Below the pieces are notes generated by a model that did not search any database, was not told the DNA's origin, and worked only from the letters and a program-made list of their open reading frames with translations. DNA of 64,000 nt, taken from positions 15,602,360 to 15,666,359 of the forward strand of contig JAPFBE010000003.1 in assembly GCA_034336665.1 (NCBI GenBank). The letters run 5' to 3'. A program made the position numbers and the translations under genes. Position 1 is the first letter of the stretch. The number at the start of each line of letters is the position of its first letter. Below are positions 50,101 through 62,100 of this stretch, one piece after another. The DNA is from Luscinia megarhynchos (taxonomy: Eukaryota; Chordata; Aves; Passeriformes; Turdidae).

Positions 50101-53100
50101 GAAAATTCCTTACAAACTGCAGTGCAATTAATCCAATTTCCATGTATTCATCTTCCCATATTTCAGAGTTGCTGCCTTTAGCTTCATGCAGTGTATGACA
50201 TTCAACAAAAATGAACTGACATTTTTCATCCTGTCAAGCTCTCATGTTTTCTCTGACTTCAGATCACTGGTCCCAGTATCCCAGCATTGGAGTAGCCAGG
50301 CAGCAGTCTGCTTACCTGGCTGGCAGCTGACATCTTTGTGCATCTCACACCTTGCTCAGGAATTGGGACTGGTTAATTTCTGTCTCATTTATGATTTCTG
50401 TCATTTCCCTCTCCTGTTCTTGTGACTGTCTTGATGCAGAACAGGCGGCCTCTGCTGAGTTTTCGTTCTACATCATCTCCAGAGGATCTTCCTCCTTCCC
50501 TAGCTGGATCAACCCTCACTTCCATAGCTCCCTTCTTGATGTTATGTTTAGGGTTGTGTCTCTGATTCAGCTACAGCATCCATTTGTTTTTCCTTAGATC
50601 CAGAGGTTCTATTGCCCCTTTCAGGGTGTGGGACACAGGCCTGGTAGGTTTATGCCAGGACCTAACACGGTACCAAAAGTCTCTGTCTTCAGTATAAGCA
50701 ATGCATCCTTCTTGCAAAAGGTTTGCCTTCTTCCCAGGATTCCTAGGGTAAACTCCTATGCCATCAGAGGCGAGTACTGCTCTAGGCACCTGTTCAAATT
50801 CTCCTGCACACTTTGCTACCTAGGAATTTTTTCCCTCAGAACACTTTTCTGTGTGTTGTCTCCAAGTGATTGATTACTGGAGGTCCCACAGAGATTTGAG
50901 CTTGAATGATTGGATTCAGAGTCTGAGGATGGTCATGTAGACTACAGGTGCAAGTGGACCACCACTGATGGAAGAAGGAAGGTGTCAGTATCTGAGGGCA
51001 TTAGCAATGGTGGAGGTAATTACAGCAGCCTGGACAACAGCAAGGTCTCCAAGGATCTGGGTGATGTCCATTGCACATGGCACAGTTTAGTACCCACCAG
51101 TGTGACGTGGCAATGATGGACTGGCCAGATATCAAGGCATTACTTGTGGAGAAACTGTCCCACCTACTCCAGCAATTCGGAGAGAATCTCTTTCTTCTTC
51201 TGCTATTTTTGGGCTTGAATCATGACTATGCTTAGTGTCCCACCAGGGTCAGTGACTTGAGTTTTTCTTCCTCCTTGCTCAGACAGGGTCTCACCTATTA
51301 AAGGTGCTGAAATAGATAACAGTGCTTTAAGTATAGGTAATACTGTGTTCCTACTTGTATTTCAATGCCCAAGATGGTGTTTTGAGTGGTGGCAAGCTGC
51401 AGGGAAGATTTGGAGCTGTGTGCTACTTTTTCTCCACCACAGGAAGCACATAGTGCTTGCCTTGGCAGCAGGTTCACTGCAGTGTTGTGATTTAATCCAT
51501 ATGCTGTGTTTCCTCATTGATAGCCCAACCACCATCTTTATTCTAGGGAGGCTTTAGTTACTTGACTCTCTTGATTACATCACATTTCACATTCATTGTG
51601 AGATCAAGAGCCCATCTGTATGTTGCATCTCTTCCTGGATGTCCCTGGGGACGTTCTCATGGGTCCATTGAGCTGGAAATAGCTCAACTTTTCATCCCAG
51701 TCCACGTCCACCTGAGCTGCTTTGTTTCTGGCAGCCTGATCTTTCACTGTTTAGATGTTGTTTGGTTGTGCAGCTCTTGGACGCCTGGGTATTGATATGA
51801 TGTGCATGCACATCACGGTGTTCGTACATATGTTACATTTTTAGTTGCTGCTGTTTTAGTCCTCTTCATCTTCACACTCAAGCAAATGTGCTGAGTAGGT
51901 TTCTGAAGACAGTGGCAATGGAAGAGAACTGGCAAAGCTCATGGCCTAATCTGTATCTTCCATACGTACAAAAAGATAAACTGAGGAAAAAACTGAACTC
52001 AAAAAGTTCAACTTCCAGCTTTCAAAAAGTCTTGACACATATTTCTCAATGGATGCAAAGTAGTTTTGCAAACCATTTTGAAGTGAGGTGAGTACCACAT
52101 CTGAAAGGATTGTTTTAAAAAGTGTGTGTATGTATATGTGTGTGTACAAATATACATAAAACCTTCTGCCCCTAAAAAAATCTTCTTATTTTGCAGTTGA
52201 AACTACTGCTACACTGCCTAGCAGAAAAGTAACAGGTATGTTGGGGTTCTGTGGGATTTTGCCCCATTGTTCTTTTGTTTTAGAAAGTGTGTAGTAAGAT
52301 AGCTGCTACTGTTACTTTACAGTTCTTGGAGATAGTAAAGCATATGCAAACACTTGCAAGTTAATTTTCCATATCATCCTTGTGGCTTATTAGCTAATTT
52401 TGTGGTGCAAATAGTATCAGTAATTTTCCAGAGAAAATGAAAATAAAGAGATATTCTGATTCTCCCTTCACTGCAGAAATTTTATTCACATTTATCCTGT
52501 GGAAATAAGCTATTGCTAGTTTTCAGTAAGGCATGCAGAATAGTCTTACTGGAGCAAGGAATTCACCAATGTTTAGCATTTCAGAAAATCCTTGTTTACT
52601 ATGTTTAATTTAAAAAAATCTGTTTTTCTTCAGGGCACTTTTGGTATCTCTGATTTAAGTCTTCTGCAGCAGTAGGAAAGGCTTTACACTAAAGTTAGTG
52701 TATAGTAAGTAACATTATAGGATGACTTTTGACCTTTGAAAGATGTTGAAATAACTATATTTTTTGAACAGTGCTTCATGTTTGCATCCACCTGTTCTTT
52801 AGATTATATTTTTGTGATAACTGTGACCTGTAACTTTGACTTGTCTCTTGACAGTATCAAACCCAGTGACTGAAAGGGCCAAATTTAAAGTTGCTATGTG
52901 AACAAGATACCAAATTTCCTAATTTCTTTTTGGTCAAAATCCTAACTGTAACAATATAAAAATCTAATAGTTAGAGTTTGCTGTATAAATAGTTGGCTGG
53001 TTCCTGTTAAGATCAGAAGTTGAAACTTGAAATTAATTAGTTTGTTTTCCCCCTGCTGCTTCTTGCAGAATAGAAAAGAGAATATATATGAATGGGACAC

Positions 53101-56100
53101 ATTTTAAGTGGCAAGTCTCACTATTATTATAAAAAGTCTGAGAAGAGTTCTTCATACCCGAGCCAGAGCCATGTTGCTGTGTTTGCTTGACTCCCATTCC
53201 CAGAACTAGCAAGACACTCAGGATAAGCATGAAGCTTTCAGGCTAGTGTGGCACGTATCTTGTGTCTTTAACATTATATAATTGTAGTTTTGTAACATTA
53301 TACAATTCAAACTGTCCAGTATTTCTTGAAAAAAAAACTTGCATCAAATTCTATTTGAGTGCATAAAAATTGTGGGGTTTTTTGGTTTATTGTTTTTTTA
53401 ACCATTGTTACGTCTGCCTTTTTTTGGCAACCTGGAAGTGTTCTGAAAGGGCAGGTGTTGCCCTCTTCTGGTCAATGCAGTAAACTTTTGATAATATAAG
53501 AAAAGTTTATTGAGGATGATAATGTATGTGTCTGAAACTTCATAATGGTGGGTTTTTGTTGTTCTTTTTTTTTTTTTAATCAAAATTCACAGATTCAGAG
53601 GAGTCAGCTGCAACAACAACTTTTGGTAAGTAAATCAGGACTTTACTGATTTTTTCAATTTTTGTTATTTCCTCAGGTAAATCTCATTTTATCTGAGGTA
53701 GTGCAGAAAGATTGTAGTGTAATAGAGTTCAAAAATTTTTTTCATTTCTAAATTACTTGCTCCATTCTACACTGTAAACAGCTTAACCTTATAGGGTCAC
53801 TCATGGCTTGTGGCAGTGGTGCTTGGCGTGAAGTAGGTGCAAGTTGCTTCATCAGGAGCCTTTTATTCAGTTATCTGAACAGTTACTGAAGAACTCTGAC
53901 GCAATTATCTGAACTCTGAAGAGTTTGGAGAGATGGCAGAGGAGGAAAATTGTAATGAGAGCTCCTTTACATCTCCCACCCTAGCAGATGGCATTTCATG
54001 CAGTGTATTAGAGTGAACACACCCACGAGGCTCTAGCAACTTCTGTTCGGACACCTAAAATATTCTTGCTAAGCAGAACCCTTTAAATTTTCATCTATTG
54101 TCTTAAATTTTTTTTCCTTTTGATGTAGCTGAAAAAAACTTTACATCATTACTTTATTTTATTTATAGATGGTTATTGACAAAACCAGCTTTTTTGGAGA
54201 GACAGTTTGCCAAACCCAGTGTCATCTATGCTTATGAATGTTGTGAGTTCATGGAGGAAAAGGTCCTTGGGGTTAAGCAGTTATTGCAGTTGGATATGCA
54301 AAAATTCATCTGCATCTTCTGAAAGAATGAAACCAGTAAAAGGAACTTATCTGAGGAAAATTTGATTCCCAGCTAGTTGTAATTCAGATACTCAGATTTT
54401 TGAAATAACGTGAACTTTATTTCAACTAGTGTTGAGATAATGTGAACACTCATAACAAGCTTTGTAGTTTTTCTGAAATTAAATTTAGATAAATAGTATT
54501 CAGTTCCTGTTCATAATCGTTCAGGCTTGATCCTTTTTCTTAAAAATTCATAGAAGTAAAACACATTTTATTAATACAATTTTTACTTCTTTTGTCTTTT
54601 TTTGCCTAGAATTCTCTATTGTTATTTTTTTCACCTAACCTATTAGTTCTTCAGGCAAGGTGTTATTTATGTTTCTCTTATTTAGATTTTACTGTATTTA
54701 GATTTTTGGGCTTTTCTAGTTTTGTTTTATTTTTTTTTATAGATCTTACTGTTATGAATTTTTCTATTTCAGATATGTCTTCAGAGGAGACTACACAAAG
54801 TACAGGTGAGAATTTGCATGAAGAGAGTAATGTTTCAAGGGAGATGTTAGTTGCATTTAATGTTTTTTGCTTTTCTGTTGGTTTTTTTTAGTAAGTGGGA
54901 TTTATTTATTCAAATTTATTTTCTTACATTTGTATTTATCTGTAATCTGTATTTTTAGTCTGCATGACTAGGGCTCTGAGGTGCACTTAATTGAGCTGTA
55001 AAACTTTCTTTTTCATTCAAAATATTGTATTGCTTACCAAAACCCAAACAGGGCAGATTATTTTTTAGCAAGTATATAGGGAGGTTTTGTATATAGAATA
55101 TTTTCTATGCTTTCTGATACTATTTAAGGTATTTTACAGAACTAAAATGTACACACCCCATTCCTTGAAGACACTTGCAAGGAGTTGTCAAATAGGATCA
55201 GAAAAGACTCAAATCAAAAGAATTTGTTACCCCTTCTTTTCCTGATTTTCCCATTTGAAGCAAAGGAGTAGGTTCATTCCATATCAGGATGGATTCCTCC
55301 ATGCCTGTACAGGAGCTGGACGTCCTGCTGTTCTTCATTGTTTATTGAAAAACACATTTTTAGAGCAGGATACCTCCTATGCTGAAGTGCCCATGTAGAA
55401 TAGGATAAACTGGAATCCCCTTAAAAGCACTACTTTCTCCTCTGAACAGTAGAGAGCCAGGAGTCACTGGCTCAGATGGGGATACAAACATAAAATTGGA
55501 TGGATCTTACTCCCTTTGTTGCTTTTGTGTTTCCCACACTGAAAGTAACCTAATTTTCTTATAAATTGTCAGGTGTTTACATTTTTCTTGTATAGATAGA
55601 GTCTGAAATACAAATAAGAGTTTATTTTGTGAAATGTATTTCATGGGGTTTTTAAGTTAAATGTGAAAACTTTTTACTATAAACAGAATCTCTTACAACA
55701 ACTGATTATTACTCCACTACAGCACCAGGTAAGATTCATCTATTGCCACTGTTACATTTTTGGGCATCTGAAATTTTAAGTGTGTGTGAGTTCAGGAAGT
55801 CTGCTCCCAAATTTTTAATATGCTTTTTACTTGGTATCTTGGTGTGTCATATTAACAGTCTGCCTTACCTCACATTAATGTCTTATCTGGTAGAATAACT
55901 AATTCTGCAATGCTCGTCTAGATGGCTGCATATAGAGGAGTTTGGTTATTTTGTAAATCAAAGCAGTAGGTTACTGTAATGTAAGAAACACCATCTCAGA
56001 GACCATGTTTGCTTAAAAAGAAGTCTTCATGCTTTTTAGTAGATTGAAGCAAACTGAATACAGTTGTTGTATTTAACTTCAGGGCAGGCCTAGTAGGACC

Positions 56101-59100
56101 AGGAATAGACTGAATTTTATTGTTTAATTATCCACATAGAAAGTCAGTAGCCCAATTACAATGGATTTGCCCTGAGTTAGTGCAAGTGGAAGAGGAACTG
56201 GTTTGGAGTCTTAAAGACAAGGATAATTGACTGTGTGAACATGACCTGCAGAAATATTCCGGCTGTGTTATCTCAGGGGACTGGAAGCCCTAGTGATTTT
56301 TGATCAATTTTTTTATCCTCCACACTTCTAATCTATTTTGTGCCTTTTGGTGGCATGCAGAGATCTTAAGACTAGGGGCACACAAATTGGTGTTCCCTAA
56401 GGAAAAAGGAGCTGATATTAATCTTTTGTGGCACTTCCGGATTTTGTGTTGGATTTTTATAACTTCCTCTCTATGTAGTAAATAATTTTGACAATTTATT
56501 GTTATATTCACATATGATTATTGTTTATCAGTTATTTATGTGCATTTTATTTTTTTAAAGGATTATTTATAAAAAGCTATATACAAGGTTTGTAACTATT
56601 TCACTCCCAACGAAAGGGAAGGCAAATTTAGAGTCATGGAATTGTTATGGTTGGAAAAGACCTCTAAGATAAGCAAATCCAAGCATCAAATTTATTTGAT
56701 TCTAAACGAATAAGCTCTATAATAAACTAAATGTGTAAACTAAACTCTATATAAACAAAATAATAACTTTGATTCTAAACTAATAAAGCAGCAATCTTTT
56801 ACAGTAAAATGTTGGCACCACAGGGAAAGTGAAAAAAAGTTTCCCTTCTCATTTGGTACTAACTAATAACAGCAGAAAAAACAGAATTTGTTTATTTTCT
56901 GTTAATGGAGGCCAATCCATCTGCTTAAGTAAGGAAAGTTGTTTCAATGAAGAAGTGTAGGATTTAGTCTTGGATGCAAATATTTTTGCAGTGCTTTATT
57001 TTGAAATTATACAACAGAGCCATCTGTTTACAGTACCCTAATTTAGGATCAATGTTATTTCTCAGCAGTGTAGGTTATGTATTATGGAGCAGCCAAAAGC
57101 TTGCTGTAACTAAATGAAGGCATGTTCTACTAGATAAGAGTGTACATGGTTGCTGTCATCCCAGTTTGAATTCCATCAGGGTGGAACTTCGTGCTATCAT
57201 ATGGAGCCATGTAGGATCCTCAGAAGCAGATAATATGCTAGTGATTGATTTCTGTGATAATGAAAGAGCTTATCAATTATATATTAATTTGTTTCTATTT
57301 GAATTTTTTAAGAAAAGAAAAAATATTGAGACCACTTGCGTGTAATTCTGTCAAAACTGTTGCAGAAAATTTATTCAAAATAAATTAAACAAAGGCAGCA
57401 TATTTCTGAATACTTACTCTTAGAAAATGTTATGGTAAGTACTGTAGAGAGGTGAAGCCTAGACAGTATGACAACTACTTCCAGAAGATAAAGACATTTA
57501 CATTTCAAACACTGGAATGATTGTAAATACGTGTGATAATATTTGATTTAAGTTTTACTTTTTTACTCAGTAGTTGTTTGGTTTTTTTCCCCAAAAAATC
57601 TGTAGCAGGAGAAACCATTGTATGCAACGTAACACGTGTCTGTAATTATTCAGGTTAGTGTTTTTCTTTTCTCTTTTTTAAAATGAAAATCTTGTCCAGC
57701 TATTTTATACACAGAGTAAAGAAGCAATGTTTAGTTTCCATGTAAAAGCTAGGTCTGTAAAAAATTTCTGTGGAAATTTAGAGAGATTTTATATGAATTC
57801 GAAATTACTAAAGGTGAGGAGTTTAAGAAGTGTTTAGACTCTTGTGCTTTTGATCTTTGTTTTCTCATCAAAGGCACAAAATTGAAGACAAGAATTGCAA
57901 AACCCCCCAAGAAACAAATAAGCTATGGAGTTCTATTTATAGTAATGTGAAGTGCAGTTTTTCTGTTTTGGGAAAAAATTAACTAGAAGGAATTTAGGGA
58001 CGGCCATCAAAGTTAAATGTATAGAAGATAATGAAGCTGTTGGGTTAATTAGTTTTTTGACATGGGTGAAAAGAAGGAAAAAAAATTGCAAAAATAGATA
58101 AGCTAGTGCAAATGTTCTTAATTCCCTTGTATCAAAACACAAGAGAGTAAATTTTTCAATTCTCAAAAAATTATGTGTTTTATCATTGATTTTCCTAACT
58201 TTTTATACTTTTGGTTTTAGTGTTCTATGTGGGCAAGGTAAAACTTCGGGCAAGTGAAGAAAGTAATGCATCACTAAATGTAGAAATAGTAAGTATTCTT
58301 TCTTTTAAAACTTTATGTAAAGAAGATTGAAGTAAGTTTCTTTGTCTACACTTAAAATAAGTGATGTGATTCTTACTGTGTTTGCAGTACAAGATACTGC
58401 TTGCATTGGATAGAACAGCTCTGTTTTAAACAGCTGCTTTGAAGCTAAATCTTAAAATTCCAGCTAAGTAAACTTCCTACAGTAAGGACCTGTATTCTCT
58501 TCATAGCCACTGAGAGGAGGGGGAAGCCCTGGGTAATTTCAAGAATTTACATTTAGGCACACAGGATCTTCCTTTGAAGATTAATTTAGGCCTTTGGAAG
58601 ATGAGCATCATTAGATGGCAACTATTTGAGCATAATTAAAGTTGGATTATATCCTGGAATATTTCATGTTGAGATTCTCTAATAGTTCCGTGGTTTTTTG
58701 TATATTTTTTGATTGTGCTTTTGCATGATCATTCTATGTTTTTTTGGCCTGTAGTTACTGAGTTATTAATTTTGCAATAGGCTTATGTGACATGAGTGTG
58801 TCCATTTATACAACACAAGAGAGGTTTAAGAGGACCATATCATGCATGGCAAGGGCAATATTGATGACCCAGTATCAAGATAATGCTAAGAGGATGAGAA
58901 TGTTTCATTGTTACAGATGAAAACTGAGGGGAGGGAAAAAGAAGGACCTTGTATTTTTATCCTACACATCCCTGTCAGCCCTCAGCCTGAGATTTCACGT
59001 GCAAGTCCCTGAAATCATGAGAGCAGTCAGCAATGTAACCACAGAGAAGAGCTATTGCATAGCTGCACATGGAGCATTGAGTTTGGGCAAGGGATATGGC

Positions 59101-62100
59101 CCTGGCAAAATCCACCTCTATATTCTGTTGTGTTTCAGTGGTGATAATGCCTGCTGAAACTGTCCTAGCGTGGTAACATTACATCTACAGCTTCTGGAAA
59201 AATTGGTTTCCATCTCTTGAAACTCTTTTGGTTTTTAGAAGAATATTTCTTAAGGAAAGTCAATACCATGTATATTAGAGTATGTTTTTCCTCATGACCC
59301 TTGCTCCTTGCATGAAATTTAAAAATAACCAGTAATGTTGGTAACCAGAGGGACATAAGAGTGCATCTATAGAAAGGGTTCTTACATAAACCCAGGCCCT
59401 AATGGTAGATGACACTTACTCAGCTCAGTTTTATCTTGTCTTTCATTACAGTTCTTGAATTCTCATTGCCAGTATTCTGTCGTCTGTTATTTATGTCATT
59501 TATGGAGCTTGTCCCAGTGGTGCACTTAGAGTTTAAAAATTCATTTGGTGTCTGGACTAAGCTGTCTTTGTTGCAAACTAAGCTAAATTCCTCTTTTTCC
59601 AGCATAAGACATGAGTTCACTGACTGTTTTTCCCTATCTTTCACAAAGATTTAGGGGTTTGGTCTATAGTAGATCAGCACTTCCTTCCATAGATGGTGAC
59701 AGCAGTGTCATGGTCAATACTTGTTGCAGTGTATTCATGAGAAAACATGCTTCTTATCTTTGTAATTTCAGCCTATTAAAATGTGTGAAATGAACAATTT
59801 TCTTTTAAGGCTAAAAGTTATTGGTTGTACTTAGCTGTGGGATTTTTTTTTTGTAACAGATTAATAACATAACTACCCCCAATCAAGTCAAAAAATTAAT
59901 TGAAATTCCAGCACATACCCCACAAGAACTGAGGTAAGTAATTCTGAATAAAGATTGAAATCTCTTTTATATTTGGAAAAGATAAAGTGAGACCTTCCCT
60001 GCGTTCAGCAGACTTTGTGTTATTCCTGCACATTAAAAATTTCACAAGTTGTAAAATCTTGCTCTTTAACATAAAGTTCATGCTTCCTAGTTTATGCATC
60101 ACTGGAGTTTCTTTTAAAGAATAGTACACCAAATGTTTGTTATAATTTAAGGATTCAGTCCATGTGGTAGGAAATTATGAAGAGAACTTTCCTAGCTGCA
60201 TGTTCTATTGAAATCATATCTATGGTTTTATTCATGTAGCTTTTTCTTTGCCAGTCTTTATATGGAGAGGTGTGAATGAGTGAGTATTTCCCAGACTTCC
60301 CTGAAAATCAAAAAGATGTGTTTGGCCAACAAATCTTGTTTGTAGAAGAAACCCATATTTCTGACTCATTCTATTTCTGTGGCTTTGAGTCTTGGCAAAA
60401 GGCAACATTAAAATTTATCTTTTGCTCTGTTAAATAAAATTTGCAGTGGATTCATGTTCAAATGTGATGACAGAGGTTTAAATTTAGTTTGTGTAGAGAC
60501 TAATAAAAGTCAGGTCTTCAAATATTTAATACTCTGAAAAGTGATTTTGCAGTATTAGAACTGGTGTGATGTTCAACAATCATTGATTAACTGGAAAAAT
60601 ATTTTTTATCTGTTTTTTTAAATTAAATTGTTGTAATTGTTTTTAGAAACATCAATAAAAATCCTCCATAACAGTAATATTTTATTTTAAAGCATTTCAG
60701 AGTTCAACAAAACATTGCGAGCAGTAAGTGAGGTAAGATTACTAATTTTTGTTACTGTTTGGAAAATTTTTTTACAACTTACTTCTCATAAGGCATCACT
60801 CCTGATTTCTCCTAATAAACCAATGTTTTTTTTGTTTTCATTGTCATTACAGTCCTCTGTTATGGAATGCAGTGCAGAAAACCAGAGGTTTGTTCTTAAA
60901 TTTTTAAAGACAAAATATTTCAAAACTCATATATTGTCTTGTGATATGGGAAGTACGCATGGGTCTGATCCAGAAGAAAAAGACAAACTCTCTAGGAAGT
61001 TCAGAAGTTCAAGAAACAGGCTGGAGAAATATATATAGGTTAACAAAGAAATTCTGATTTCATTATTGTCCTGGAATTAGTGATTTTGGGACAACCTTTT
61101 AGAGTTTGTTGGTTTTGTTTAACCCAAATGTATCACTTCTCATTAGTATTGTGCTGAAACCCAGGCTTCCCTGCCATATTTCTTCTGCATCTTGGTATTA
61201 TCTGAGTCACATGACTGGGAGCATCAGAATTCCAGAACTTGTGAATGCAATACAGTCTTTGAGGGATTTGCTTAAGACATCCAAAGTTGCTGTTCTTCAG
61301 CTCGGGAAACCAACCATCTTTGGGGTAGGGGGAGCCTGAGGAAGTAACTAGTTCAGAGTCTGGAAACCATGGATTATCAGAAGGGCAGAGCTGCTCCAGA
61401 GAGGTGATCCTGGAAACCCTGAAACTAGATGATGTCTCTCAGTTTAATTGCTACTCACCATTAAATTGTCCTTTAAAATTACCAGCTTAGGAACACTCTA
61501 TTCTAAAACAAAATGTGAAACTTCATTTCTCCAAATACGTGAATCTGGATTTTATCTTCCTGGATTGGGATGAAAGAAAAGTCCAAAACACTCAAATAAA
61601 ATAGACAGAAAGTAGTCAAATCTCACCTTTATGTCACATACTGGCAGTCACTAGTGTAATCTTTTCATTTTTATGAGCTGGAAAGAAACTTTTTCATTCA
61701 TCTCTATGTTTGCATTTGCTGAATATGAAATTTTTTTAGTAGAGGTTCCCTATTTTAGGCAGGGCTTCAAGTCCTCGAATTGTAGTAATGAAGATGGAGT
61801 TACATGCTTAAATGGGTCACTGAAGTTCTCTCTAAAGTCATGAGAGAATGCTGGCATACTCAGATAATGGAGGTTTCATAAACACTGGCATGTTTTGCAC
61901 TAACAGTGGAGATTACAATATTATCCTTACAAAATTATCAATTCTTTAATGACCAGCATTGATCAGGAAGGACCCCATTTAAGAACAGACATAATAGAGA
62001 TAAGGGACAATAAGTGCCACAAGCTGATGTATCATGCTTCTAATCAGCCTGGCATAGTGGTTTACATGCATTAAAAATACACCCAAATCTGACAGAGACT

